From the NCBI RefSeq assembly GCF_022532105.1, contig NZ_CP092832.1:310001-374000 (forward strand): a stretch of 64,000 nucleotides of DNA, given 5' to 3'. The position numbers and the translations under genes are program-made. Of the stretch, positions 28,222-37,372 are shown piece by piece; the stretch's first letter is position 1, and each line of letters opens with the position of its first letter. Source of the DNA: Flavobacterium sp. HJ-32-4 (GTDB taxonomy: Bacteria > Bacteroidota > Bacteroidia > Flavobacteriales > Flavobacteriaceae). The notes beneath the pieces are model-generated. The model was given only the letters and a program-made list of their open reading frames with translations, was not told the origin of the DNA and did no database searches.

Positions 28222-31048
28222 ATGACGCCACAGAAACGCCTGTTCCTTCTCGATGCTTATGCCCTTATTTTCCGCGGCTATTACGCCCTGATCAAGAACC
28301 CGCGGGTCAATTCGAAAGGAATGGATACCTCGGCCATTTTCGGCTTTATGAATTCGTTGCTCGACCTGATCAAACGGGAAAAACCCGATCATTTGGCGGT
28401 GGCGTTCGACAAAGAAGGCAGCACCGTGCGAACGGAAATGTACAGCGCCTATAAAGCCCATCGCGACGAAACGCCGGAAGCCATCCGGATTGCCGTTCCG
28501 TATATCCAGGAAATCCTGAAAGCGATGCACATCCCCATCATCGAATTAGCGGGCTGTGAGGCCGACGACCTGATCGGCACGATCGCCAAGCAGGCTGAAG
28601 CGCAGAACTACCAGGTCTTTATGGTGACGCCCGATAAAGACTACGCGCAGTTGGTAAGTGAGAACATCTTCATGTACCGCCCGGCGCGCCTTGGCAACGG
28701 CATCGAAATCTGGGGCATTCCGGAAGTGCAGGAACGCTTTGGGGTGGAGACGCCGATGCAGGTGGTCGATTTCCTTGGGATGATGGGTGATGCCGTTGAC
28801 AATATTCCCGGTCTGCCCGGTGTGGGTGAAGTCACTGCCAAGAAGCTATTGCAGGAATTCGGCTCGATGGAAAACCTTCTGGCGAACACCGATAAGCTGA
28901 AGGGAAAGATGAAGGAGCGGATCGAGGAAAACAAAGCCCTTGGCATCCTGTCGAAACAACTGGCGACCATCATCTGTGACTGTGACGTGACGTTCAATGA
29001 AACCGATTACGAACTGTCGAAACCGGATGCAGCCAAAGTGGAAGCGCTTTTCCAGGACCTGGAATTCCGTCGCATGGCCGAGCAGTTCAACGCGTTGTTC
29101 TTCTCGCCTAAAACGGGCTATGATACTACAGACACACAAGGACTTGCGCCGACCAAAACCATCACGCGATCGGACCAATTCGATTTGTTTTCGGTGGAAG
29201 GGGAAGAAGGCGAGCGCATTTCCTCGCATTATAAAACGCTGGCCGACACCGACCATTTGTATCAATCTGTGACCGGTAATCTTGGTATTTCGCTATTGCT
29301 TACCGACCTGTTGAAGCAACCGTCGGTCAGTTTCGATACGGAAACCACGGGCATCGATCCGCTGACGGCCGAACTGGTGGGACTCTCGTTCTCCTGGGAA
29401 AAAGGCAAAGGGTTTTACGTGCCGGTGCCGGCAGACCGAACCGAAACCCAGGCCATCGTCGACAAATTCAAACCCTTCTTTGAAGCGGAGCATATTGAAA
29501 AAGTGGGCCAGAACGTCAAATACGACCTGAAGGTATTGTCGAATTACGGGGTAACGGTAAAAGGCCCGTTATTCGATACGATGATCGCCCATTACCTTAT
29601 CAATCCGGATATGCGCCATAACATGGACGTGCTTTCCGAAACCTATCTGGGTTACTCGCCCCAATCGATCGAAGAATTGATCGGGAAGAAAGGCAAAGGG
29701 CAGAAAACCATGCGCGACGTGCCACTCGACGCGGTAAAAGAATACGCGGCCGAAGATGCCGACGTGACATTGCAATTAAAAGAACAGTTCGCGCCCATCC
29801 TGACCCAAACGGGCACAATAAACCTATTCGAGACAATCGAAATTCCGTTGGTATCCGTGTTGGCGGATATGGAAATGGAAGGCGTCAACCTCGATGTAGG
29901 CTTCCTGCAATCGCTATCAAAGGAACTCGACCAGGAAATCCGCGCACTCGAAATGAAAATCTACGAGACGGCCGGTGAAAAGTTTAACCTGAGTTCGCCC
30001 AAACAATTGGGTGACATCCTCTTCGAAAAAATGAAGATCGGGGAAGGCAAACAGAAAAAAACCAAGACGGGGCAATATGCCACCGGTGAGGAGGTCCTCT
30101 CCTATCTTGCCCTAAGCAATCCGTTCGTGCAGGACATCCTCGACTGGCGCCAGATGGTCAAGCTCAAAAGCACCTATGTCGACGCGTTGCCGTTGCAGGT
30201 AAGCAGCCGAACCGGGCGCGTGCACACCGACTACATGCAGGCCGTGGCGGCTACGGGCCGTCTTAGTTCGAATAACCCGAACCTGCAGAACATCCCGATT
30301 CGCACCGAACGCGGACGGCAGATCCGGAAAGCGTTTATTCCCCGGGACGAGCACCATACGCTGCTTTCCGCCGACTACTCGCAGATCGAACTTCGCATCA
30401 TTGCCGCATTGTCGGGTGAAGAAAAACATGATCCGGTCGTTCCAGAATGGCGAGGACATCCACCGTTCTACCGCGGCGAAGGTCTTTAACGTGCCGGCTG
30501 AGGAAGTAACGCGGGAACAACGTGGTAATGCGAAGACCGTCAACTTCGGTATTATATATGGTGTATCCGCGTTCGGGCTCAGCAACCAAACGTCGTTGTC
30601 GCGAAGTGAAAGTGCCGACCTGATTGCCGCCTACTACAAAACCTATCCGCGACTGCGCGACTACATGAACGACCAGGTGGCCTTCGCACGGGAAAACGGC
30701 TATGTACAGACCATCTCCGGACGGCGCCGCTACCTGAAAGACATCAATTCGGCGAATGCCGTGGTGCGGGGGGCAGCGGAACGAAATGCGGTGAACGCCC
30801 CCATACAGGGAAGTGCAGCGGATATCATCAAGATCGCGATGATCAACATCCACAAACGGCTTACGTCAGAAAACTGGAAGAGCAAGATGTTGCTGCAGGT
30901 GCATGACGAATTGGTGTTTGACGTCTACAACGACGAGCTTGAGAAGATACAGCCGATGATCCGCCATGAAATGGAAAATGCCTGGCAATTGGCCGTGCCG
31001 CTGGAAGTCGACATGGGTATGGGCCGCGACTGGCTGGAAGCACATTAA
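28222..31048 (+). CDS. polA: DNA polymerase I, split by an apparent 1-nt frameshift
   Basis: PolA fills gaps and removes RNA primers. Starting at ATG 28222 (MTPQKRLFLLDAYALIFRGY) the frame encodes the 5'-nuclease domain, a 3'-5' exonuclease with intact FDTETTG, NVKYD and YAAED motifs, and polymerase motif A (DYSQIELR). It then breaks at GAAG-AAAAA-CATG (A-run 30422-30426) and stops at 30489. The +1 frame from about 30427 continues as MIRSFQNGEDIHRSTAAK with motif B (RGNAKTVNFGIIYG) and motif C (VHDE) to 31048. One A fewer would restore a protein of about 942 residues. The cause may be a sequencing error, a real mutation or slippage. Confidence 0.9.
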
Positions 31049-31055
31049 AATAAAG

Positions 31056-31090
31056 AAGGGCGATCTGAGAAGACCGCCCTTTGTTTTTTA
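31056..31090 (+). terminator. Terminator after polA
   Basis: Stem AAGGGCG (31056-31062) with CGCCCTT (31075-31081), followed by a T-rich tract on the plus strand. Confidence 0.75.
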
Positions 31091-31106
31091 TCCTTTACAG
31101 GAAGAG

Positions 31107-31883
31107 TTACTCGACGATGAGTTTCTTCCATGCGTTCTCGCCCGCGTTTACCAATTCGAGCAGGTAAATACCTGATGACAGTCCGTCGACGCGCACCTCA
31201 GTAGCTTCCAACGCCTTTACTTCAACCGTTTTCACGAAGGCTCCTGTTTGCGAGTAGACATTAATCCGCTCAAGTGCCGTCTTCGTTTTCACCGCGAACC
31301 AACTTTGTGATGGGTTTGGATAGACAACGGATGCCGCCAAGGACAGGTCTTCAACACCGAGTGTAGTAAAATTCTGGTTTAGGGCTTCTCCACGGTTGGT
31401 ACTGCCGTGATTGGACAAGCTATAACTGGCTGAACTTGAACGCGCCCAGGCCATGTCAATATTGGCCGCACTGAACGTAAAGGTAAAATCGTTCGCATCA
31501 CCAGTTGAAAAAGCGCGTGTTGCTACGATGGTTCGTTGTCCATTTGCAGGTGAATTGTTTGTATTCGATACGACCGTCCAGTTGTTGGTGCCATCATTTG
31601 AAGGCGTATTTCCCTGCCCGTTTTGTTTGGCGTCAACGAGTGTTACGTTGTTCCAGTATACCAAATCGGTTCCATTCGCCATTCCGTTCGTAAAAGAGCC
31701 TAATGCGAGGGCAAACCAGCGGTCATTGGGGCCTGAAAGAGTGAGTGTGGCGGTCGACGTGTCGTTGTCGAGGTCCAGCTTTGCTTTTACATTGGCTGAA
31801 AGATTCACGGTTCCGGTCGTCTTCACTTGTGCGAAGGCGAAGACCGGCGCCAATATAAAAAGCCAAAAAGTAGTTTTTCTCAT
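31107..31883 (-). CDS. Secreted DOMON-like protein with T9SS sorting domain
   Basis: A 258-residue protein with a signal peptide ending at about residue 18 (VFAFAQ). Residues 25-165 are beta-rich and resemble a DOMON domain (LSGPNDRWFALALGSF, ATRAFSTGDANDFTFTFSA), a fold that binds haem or sugars. From about residue 185 a type A T9SS C-terminal sorting domain follows: YPNPSQSWFAV, INVYSQTGA, LSSGIYLLEL and a basic end KKLIVE. Export across the outer membrane by the type IX system is therefore likely. The ligand is unknown. It lies 18 bp after the ankyrin gene, suggesting co-transcription. Confidence 0.88.
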   Translation of the reverse strand: MRKTTFWLFILAPVFAFAQVKTTGTVNLSANVKAKLDLDNDTSTATLTLSGPNDRWFALALGSFTNGMANGTDLVYWNNVTLVDAKQNGQGNTPSNDGTNNWTVVSNTNNSPANGQRTIVATRAFSTGDANDFTFTFSAANIDMAWARSSSASYSLSNHGSTNRGEALNQNFTTLGVEDLSLAASVVYPNPSQSWFAVKTKTALERINVYSQTGAFVKTVEVKALEATEVRVDGLSSGIYLLELVNAGENAWKKLIVE

Positions 31884-31901
31884 GTGTATTTGTTTTTGAT
31901 G

Positions 31902-32426
31902 TTACTTCAATAAATTAATGGTGGCTTCATCGCCTGAAAAGACCGCATACTCAAAAGCCGTTTTACCCTGTGCATCTTTGGCGGTTTTGTCGGCACCTTT
32001 CGCCAACAACGGCTTTATCAGCGACGCGCTGCGAAACATAGCCGCATACATCAACGCCGTCATACCTTTATCGTCTTTCAGGTTTGGGTCGGCTTTGTGA
32101 TCGAGCAAATATACCGCCATTTCTGTATTTCCTTTGACAATGGCCGCCATCAGGGCTGTTCCCATACCGGAACTGGCATTGACATCCGCGCCGTTATCGA
32201 CCAGGAACTTCGCCACCTCGTTATTCGATCGGTAGACCGCCAGAATGAGGGGCGTGAATCCGCTTTCGTTACGCTGGTTGGCCGCCGTCGACTCCTGGGC
32301 CAGGATGCGCTGCATATCCGCTTTGGTGCCGGTACGGGCTACGGAAAAGACATCCTGTGCAGACACCGATCCGAAGCAGGTGCAAAGCATGAGTGTGACG
32401 ATAAACGAGAGGTATTTTTGTGTCAT
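31902..32426 (-). CDS. Exported ankyrin-repeat protein
   Basis: A 174-residue protein with a signal peptide (MTQKYLSFIVTLMLCTCFGS, mature from about residue 24). Four ankyrin repeats follow; the clearest are SGFTPLILAVYRSNNEVAKF, MGTALMAAIVKGNTEMAVYL and KGMTALMYAAMFRSASLIKP. Such proteins mediate protein-protein contacts. In related genomes small periplasmic ankyrin proteins often accompany catalase, but no catalase gene is present here. It is followed by the DOMON/T9SS gene on the same strand. Confidence 0.9.
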   Translation of the reverse strand: MTQKYLSFIVTLMLCTCFGSVSAQDVFSVARTGTKADMQRILAQESTAANQRNESGFTPLILAVYRSNNEVAKFLVDNGADVNASSGMGTALMAAIVKGNTEMAVYLLDHKADPNLKDDKGMTALMYAAMFRSASLIKPLLAKGADKTAKDAQGKTAFEYAVFSGDEATINLLK

Positions 32427-32521
32427 ATATATAGGTTACGATGCGACAGGCTATAACTTCCGTCGTTCCCATTGGTGGTGAGATGCTATTTTCCGCCGTC
32501 GGTTGCGCGAAAAAAGGCCAA

Positions 32522-33547
32522 CTAGCTGACTTTTTTTGTCGAGTCGCGCTGGCGCAGTTCGGTTTTGACCACTTTCGTCTGCGATGGCAGATGTTCCTCC
32601 TTGCTTTCCAACCGGTTGATCAACAGTTCGGCAGCGGCAGCACCGATTTCGGGTCCGTGCTGGCTTACTGTACTGAGACTTGGTGTCATACGGCGCGACC
32701 ATACACCGTCGGCAAAACCAATCGCCTGTAAATCGTCAGGGATCCGGATGCCTTTCTTGATCGCGATTTTGAGTGCCATGGTCGAGGCGTGCTCGTCGAG
32801 GCCGAATACGCCGTCAATGGTTTGGGTATCGAAAAGGTGCTGGGCGCGGGTGTTGAAATCGTCTTCCGATTCGCAAAGCACTACCAGATTCTCATCGACT
32901 TCGATGCCGTGCGCCTGCAGGGCCTGGCGGTAGCCTTTGGCGCGGAGTTTCCCAACGCTCAGGTTGTCGATGGCTGAAAAAAGGCCGATACGACGACATC
33001 CTGTCTTTATAAGGTGTTCTACGGCATAGACGGCCGAGTCAAAATCATCAACGATGACCTTGTCGCAATCGACCTGTTCGGCAATACGGTCGAACATCAC
33101 GATGGGCGTACCGTCGTTGATGACGTCTATGAAATGCTGGAATTCATTTTGCTTCTGTGCTTCTTCCGAAACTGAAAGAATGAAACCGTCGGCCGTGCCG
33201 TTGCTCAGCATGTCGAGCGCGTGCAGTTCCTTTTCAAGCGATTCGTTCGAAATACACGTAATGAGATTATAGCCTTTCTCATCCGCCTTCATCTCAATGC
33301 CTTTGAAGACCTTGGCGAAAAACGGGTTGAGGATGTTCGGGATGATGACCCCGATGGTTTTGGTCTTGCGGTTCTTAAGGTTAAGACCGATGACATTGGG
33401 TTTGTAGTTCTTCAGTTTCGCGAATTCCTGGATCCGGATCTTGGTGGGTTCACTGATCTCCGGGCTGTCGTTCAGCGCCTTGGACACGGTAGATACCGAC
33501 ACGTGCAATTCCTTGGCAATCTGCTTGAGCGTGGCTTTCGATTTCAT
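32522..33547 (-). CDS. LacI-family transcriptional regulator
   Basis: A 341-residue repressor. The N-terminal helix-turn-helix is LKQIAKELHVSVSTVSKALN (residues 4-23), followed by a hinge helix and a periplasmic-binding-protein-like domain (about 62-335; TIGVIIPNILNPFFAKVFKG, SVSEEAQKQ, GVFGLDEHAS). LacI regulators usually sense sugars, but no transporter or carbohydrate gene lies beside it, so the regulon cannot be guessed from context. A -7 element lies about 25 bp upstream of the ATG. Confidence 0.95.
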   Translation of the reverse strand: MKSKATLKQIAKELHVSVSTVSKALNDSPEISEPTKIRIQEFAKLKNYKPNVIGLNLKNRKTKTIGVIIPNILNPFFAKVFKGIEMKADEKGYNLITCISNESLEKELHALDMLSNGTADGFILSVSEEAQKQNEFQHFIDVINDGTPIVMFDRIAEQVDCDKVIVDDFDSAVYAVEHLIKTGCRRIGLFSAIDNLSVGKLRAKGYRQALQAHGIEVDENLVVLCESEDDFNTRAQHLFDTQTIDGVFGLDEHASTMALKIAIKKGIRIPDDLQAIGFADGVWSRRMTPSLSTVSQHGPEIGAAAAELLINRLESKEEHLPSQTKVVKTELRQRDSTKKVS

Positions 33548-33570
33548 GGGTGGCGTCTTTAAGAATCAAA

Positions 33571-33578
33571 CAAATATA
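33571..33578 (-). promoter_or_regulatory. -7 promoter element of the lacI-type gene
   Basis: Minus strand TATATTTG fits TAnnTTTG; no clear -33 TTG is seen. The remaining intergenic stretch to 33800 shows no gene. Confidence 0.55.
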
Positions 33579-33808
33579 GGTAATTGTGTAGGATTAAATC
33601 CGGCGGCGTAAATCAAACGCTACAAAATTTAAACGAAAACGGTAAAGAATCGGGCAAAACGAAACCAACGGCGTACCCTTACGAATAGATAACGGCATCT
33701 GAATGGTTTTGGTTATGGGAAGAGACGGAATGTATTTTCACGAAAACCGGTGTTCGGAAGACCCTTTGGGAAGGCTGATTTCCAACGGAAAAGAATTTTT
33801 GGACGCCA

Positions 33809-33839
33809 TTTGTATTTATAGATATTAATCGTACTTTTG
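33809..33839 (+). promoter_or_regulatory. Promoter of rplM-rpsI(-rpsB-tsf)
   Basis: TTTG (33809-33812), a 19-bp spacer and TACTTTTG (33832-33839). The rplM start follows 46 bp later. Confidence 0.75.
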
Positions 33840-33885
33840 CAACCCCTTTTATTGGGGATGGAATGTTTAATTTAAATAAAGTATT

Positions 33886-34341
33886 GTGAACACACTAAGT
33901 TACAAGACGATTTCAGCCAACAAGGCCACAGTCACCAAGGAGTGGGTTGTGGTAGACGCTGAAGGTCATAACTTGGGGCGTCTCGCGTCGAAGGTGGCGA
34001 TGATCCTTCGTGGCAAGAACAAACCGAGCTATACCCCTCACGTCGACTGTGGTGATAACGTGATCGTGATCAACGCAGAAAAAATTAACCTTACAGGCAA
34101 CAAGCTGGAAGACAAGACGTATGTACGTCACACCGGCTATCCTGGAGGACAACGTGTCCTTTCCGCCAAAGTAGTACAGCAGAAAAACCCTGCTATGCTG
34201 GTAGAGAAGGCCGTAAAAGGAATGCTCCCGAAGAACAAACTCGGCGCTGAGCTTTTCCGCAACCTGAATGTAGTAGTAGGTCCTGAGCACAAACACGGTG
34301 CACAGAAGCCTAGAACCGTTAACCTTAACGACCTGAAGTAA
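33886..34341 (+). CDS. rplM: 50S ribosomal protein L13
   Basis: Universal large-subunit protein of 151 residues. The start is a GTG at 33886; the next residues NTLSYKTISANKATVTKEW fit the family in this class, so the GTG is preferred. Signatures VVDAEGHNLGRLASKVA and HTGYPGGQ are present. Its TAA overlaps the rpsI ATG by one base (TAATG), indicating coupled translation. First gene of a ribosomal cluster with rpsI, rpsB and tsf. Confidence 0.98.
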   Translation: MNTLSYKTISANKATVTKEWVVVDAEGHNLGRLASKVAMILRGKNKPSYTPHVDCGDNVIVINAEKINLTGNKLEDKTYVRHTGYPGGQRVLSAKVVQQKNPAMLVEKAVKGMLPKNKLGAELFRNLNVVVGPEHKHGAQKPRTVNLNDLK

Positions 34342-34727
34342 TGGCAGTAATCCACAAAATCGGAAGAAGAAAAACAGCTGTTGCCCGTGTATATGTTTCT
34401 GAGGGATCAGGAAAAATCACGATCAACAAGAAAGAATTCGCTACCTATTTCCCTACGGCTACGCTTCAGTATAAAGTGATGCAGCCGTTGGCAATGACCG
34501 ACAATGCCGCAAACTTCGATGTGAAGGTAAACGTGTACGGCGGTGGCACCAACGGGCAGGCGGAAGCCATCCGTATGGCGATCTCCCGCGCGATGTGCGA
34601 AGTAGGTGAAGGCAACAGGGCGATCCTGAAACCGGAAGGCCTCCTGACACGCGACCCACGTATGGTAGAGCGTAAGAAATTCGGACAGAAGAAAGCACGT
34701 AAGAGATTCCAGTTCTCTAAACGTTAA
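34341..34727 (+). CDS. rpsI: 30S ribosomal protein S9
   Basis: Small-subunit protein of 128 residues whose C-terminal tail (ending KARKRFQFSKR) reaches the P-site tRNA. The N-terminal IGRRKTAVARVYVSEGSGKI and the GGGTNGQAEAIRMAISRAM segment are diagnostic. It overlaps rplM by one base. Confidence 0.98.
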   Translation: MAVIHKIGRRKTAVARVYVSEGSGKITINKKEFATYFPTATLQYKVMQPLAMTDNAANFDVKVNVYGGGTNGQAEAIRMAISRAMCEVGEGNRAILKPEGLLTRDPRMVERKKFGQKKARKRFQFSKR

Positions 34728-34785
34728 TCGTTTTGTCCCACTGATTACAGAATCGAATTAAAAACCAAAAAAGTGTTGTTACCCG

Positions 34786-34860
34786 GATGAAACCGGGGTT
34801 AGTTTAGCATCTAAATGAATCGAGATTACCCGTTAATTGAGAGGTTCATTGCTAGTTATA
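34786..34860 (+). promoter_or_regulatory. Candidate structured leader of rpsB
   Basis: A small hairpin CCCGG-ATGAAA-CCGGG is followed by a two-part stem: TTAGC (34804-34808) with GCTAG (34851-34855), a 5-nt one-sided bulge ATCTA, then AATGAATC (34814-34821) with GGTTCATT (34843-34850), including two G-U pairs. It ends about 30 nt upstream of the rpsB ATG. Ribosomal protein leaders often bind their own product; S2 autoregulation is inferred. Confidence 0.45.
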
Positions 34861-34885
34861 CAACAGAACGTAAACTATTACAAAA

Positions 34886-35716
34886 ATGGCAAATAAAGTA
34901 GACGTTAAAGAACTACTCGAGGCAGGTGTCCACTTCGGCCACATGACCCGCAAATGGGACCCGAACATGGCTCCCTATATCTATATGGAGCGTAACGGCA
35001 TCCATATCATCAACCTTTACAAAACGGCTGCCAAAATCGAGGAGGCCAACGAAGCCCTGAAGAAAATCGCCGCTTCCGGTCGCAAAGTACTCTTCGTAGC
35101 AACCAAAAAACAGGCTAAGGACATCGTAGCGGAGAAAGCCGCCGCGGCCAACATGCCGTACATTACGGAAAGATGGCCAGGTGGTATGTTGACGAACTTC
35201 GTCACCATCCGTAAAGCGGTTAAGAAAATGACGTCTATCGACAAGATGAAGAAAGACGGCACGTTCAACACCCTGTCTAAAAAAGAAAAATTGCAGATTG
35301 ACCGTCTGCGTGCGAAGCTCGAGAAAAACCTCGGCTCGATCGCTGACATGTCAAGGCTCCCAGCTGCCCTTTTTGTCGTTGACATCAAGGCAGAGCACAT
35401 CGCGGTGAAAGAAGCGCAAAAATTAAACATTCCAGTTTTCGCAATGGTAGACACGAACTCTGACCCACGTGAGGTCGACTACGTGATCCCTGCCAACGAT
35501 GACGCTTCAAAATCGATCGAAAAAGTGCTTTCACTGGTGACGGCTGCGATCATCGACGGACTCAACAACCGTACGTCTGATAAAGAAGCTGACGAAACCG
35601 ATGAAGCAGAAGCTATGGAAGTAGCGGCTGCCCCGGTAGCGGAAGCACCTGCTGTTGAAGCGGAAGTAGCCGAACAAGCGGCTCCTGAGGCTGACGCACA
35701 GACAGAAGAAGCATAA
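34886..35716 (+). CDS. rpsB: 30S ribosomal protein S2
   Basis: Small-subunit protein of 276 residues. The core (about 1-225) carries LLEAGVHFGHMTRKWDPNM, RWPGGMLTNF and AMVDTNSDPREVDYVIPAND. A C-terminal acidic, Ala/Glu-rich extension of about 45 residues follows, longer than in E. coli and probably disordered. It is separated from rpsI by 158 bp containing a candidate leader structure and from tsf by an inverted pair of octamer arrays. Confidence 0.98.
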   Translation: MANKVDVKELLEAGVHFGHMTRKWDPNMAPYIYMERNGIHIINLYKTAAKIEEANEALKKIAASGRKVLFVATKKQAKDIVAEKAAAANMPYITERWPGGMLTNFVTIRKAVKKMTSIDKMKKDGTFNTLSKKEKLQIDRLRAKLEKNLGSIADMSRLPAALFVVDIKAEHIAVKEAQKLNIPVFAMVDTNSDPREVDYVIPANDDASKSIEKVLSLVTAAIIDGLNNRTSDKEADETDEAEAMEVAAAPVAEAPAVEAEVAEQAAPEADAQTEEA

Positions 35717-35728
35717 CAAAAATTTAAA

Positions 35729-35809
35729 GATTGAAGGATTGAAAGATCTAAAAATTCGCTTCTATTTGCGGGTTGTCTTTCAATTTTTCAATCTTTCAAT
35801 CATTAAATC
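35729..35809. repeat. Inverted pair of octamer arrays between rpsB and tsf
   Basis: Left arm GATTGAAG, GATTGAAA, GATCTAAA (35729-35752); right arm TTTCAATT, TTTCAATC, TTTCAATC, ATTAAATC (35778-35809). The arms are reverse complements: 35729-35745 can pair with 35777-35793 over 17 bp with two G-U pairs. There is no T-tract, so it is not a normal terminator. Confidence 0.7.
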
Positions 35810-35821
35810 CATTTACAGACT

Positions 35822-36646
35822 ATGTCAACTATAACTGCTGCAGACGTAAACAAACTCCGCACCCAGACCGGTGCCGGTATGATGGACTGCAAAAAAGCCC
35901 TCGTAGAAGCTGAAGGCGACTTCGAAAAAGCGGTAGAGATCCTTCGTAAGAAAGGACAGAAAGTAGCCGCCAACCGTTCTGACCGTGAGTCAACAGAAGG
36001 TGCTGCCATCGCGGCGGTAAACGCTGACAAAACAGAAGGTGCGGTCATCACGCTGAACTGTGAAACTGACTTCGTAGGTAAAAACGAAGGTTTTGTGAAA
36101 CTCGCTACCGACCTGGCGAACCTGGCCCTTGGTTTCGACACCAAAGAGGCATTCCTCGCGGCTGACTACAACGGCATCACCGTTGCAGAGAAACTGATCG
36201 AGCAAACCGGTGTTATCGGTGAGAAAATCGAAATCGGTACGTTTGAGAAACTGTCAGGTGCGTTCGTAGGATCGTACATCCACGCAGGTAACAAAATCGC
36301 GACGCTTGTAGCCCTTTCTGCTAACGTAGCCGGTGCTGACGAAGCAGCGCGCAACGTAGCGATGCAGGCGGCTGCTATGTCGCCAATCGCGCTTGACGAG
36401 AACGGCGTAGATGCTGCTACCATCGAGAAAGAAATCGAGATCGCGAAAGACCAATTGCGTCAGGAAGGCAAGCCAGAGGCTATGCTCGACAACATCGCAA
36501 AAGGCAAATTGCAACGTTTCTTCAAAGACAACACCCTGGTTAACCAGGACTATATCAAGGATGGCTCTATGAGCGTTTCTGCTTATGTGAAATCCGTTGA
36601 TGCGAACCTTACCGTAACCGGCTTCAAAAGAGCTGCATTGGGTTAA
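35822..36646 (+). CDS. tsf: Elongation factor Ts
   Basis: Guanine-nucleotide exchange factor for EF-Tu, 274 residues. The N-terminal UBA-like domain (VNKLRTQTGAGMMDCKKALV) and the core signature LNCETDFVGKNEGFVKLA (about residues 77-94) are present, then the dimerisation domain to SVDANLTVTGFKRAALG. It follows rpsB, a conserved order, and is followed by an intrinsic terminator. Confidence 0.98.
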   Translation: MSTITAADVNKLRTQTGAGMMDCKKALVEAEGDFEKAVEILRKKGQKVAANRSDRESTEGAAIAAVNADKTEGAVITLNCETDFVGKNEGFVKLATDLANLALGFDTKEAFLAADYNGITVAEKLIEQTGVIGEKIEIGTFEKLSGAFVGSYIHAGNKIATLVALSANVAGADEAARNVAMQAAAMSPIALDENGVDAATIEKEIEIAKDQLRQEGKPEAMLDNIAKGKLQRFFKDNTLVNQDYIKDGSMSVSAYVKSVDANLTVTGFKRAALG

Positions 36647-36662
36647 TCATAATTCACCATTG

Positions 36663-36696
36663 AAAAAAGGGATGTCGAAAGGCGTCCCTTTTTTTT
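36663..36696 (+). terminator. Terminator after tsf
   Basis: An 11-bp stem AAAGGGATGTC/GGCGTCCCTTT (two G-U pairs) with a GAAA loop and eight T. A-richness on the other side may also let it serve the converging DUF4256 gene. Confidence 0.88.
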
Positions 36697-36717
36697 ATGC
36701 CTATGAAATGCTTATGG

Positions 36718-37272
36718 TTATAAACGGATCTTAGCGCGAAAACCCCGCCCCGCATAATACGATTCGGCTCCGTTATGGTAGGTGAAAACGTGTCCGTACC
36801 GACGGTCGCAGAACAACGCGCCTCCCTTCTGCCGGATGGCGTCGGGCGTCAGAATCCAACTCGACGTTTTCTGGTCGAATTCGCCTACTTCCTGCAATTT
36901 CCGGTATTCTGCTTCAGTGAGTAACACGGCGCCCATCTCCTGGGCCCACTCCAGCGCGTTGTGGGCAGGTTTGTGCTCTTTGCGGGCATCCAGTGCTGCA
37001 CGGTCATAACAACAGCTCCTGCGGCCTTTAGGACTCTCGACAGCACAATCGACAAAAACGACGCTTCCGTCGGGTTCGATGGCCAGCACATCGGGTTCGC
37101 CGCCGGTCATTTCCATCGCGTAGAGGCTTTCCAAAACCTCCGGCCGGGCTTCAAGTCGCTGTCGCACCTGCGACCATTGCGTATCGGGATGCCGTTCGGG
37201 ATGGTTGTGAAACCGACTTTCGAGATGGGAAAGGAAGGCAATGCGTTCTTCGGAGGATAGTGGTTGCGTCAT
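36718..37272 (-). CDS. DUF4256 family protein
   Basis: A 184-residue protein of unknown function matching DUF4256: SLYAMEMTGGEPDVLA, DCAVESPKGRRSCCYDRAAL, WAQEMGAVLLTEAEYR, SWILTPDAIRQKGGALFCDR and a C-terminal YYAGRGFRAKIRL. The start at 37272 (MTQPLSSEERIAFL) is chosen because the frame upstream shows no family similarity and crosses the rng terminator. It is cytoplasmic and probably transcribed alone. Confidence 0.85.
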   Translation of the reverse strand: MTQPLSSEERIAFLSHLESRFHNHPERHPDTQWSQVRQRLEARPEVLESLYAMEMTGGEPDVLAIEPDGSVVFVDCAVESPKGRRSCCYDRAALDARKEHKPAHNALEWAQEMGAVLLTEAEYRKLQEVGEFDQKTSSWILTPDAIRQKGGALFCDRRYGHVFTYHNGAESYYAGRGFRAKIRL

Positions 37273-37336
37273 GAGAGGGGCGTCTACTGACACAAAGATC
37301 GCAATTTGACAGTTTCCTCCTGAAACAACCGGGCAT

Positions 37337-37367
37337 AAAAAAACCGCCGATCTTTCGAAAGGCGGTT
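37337..37367 (-). terminator. Terminator of rng
   Basis: Stem AACCGCC/GGCGGTT; on the minus strand it is followed by a run of seven T. It lies directly after the rng stop. Confidence 0.85.
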
Positions 37368-37372
37368 CTGTA

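Noticed and set aside
30401..31048. A separate 215-codon gene starting at 30401
   Set aside because: It is the C-terminal third of polA in another frame; polymerase motifs B and C continue directly from motif A of the upstream frame.
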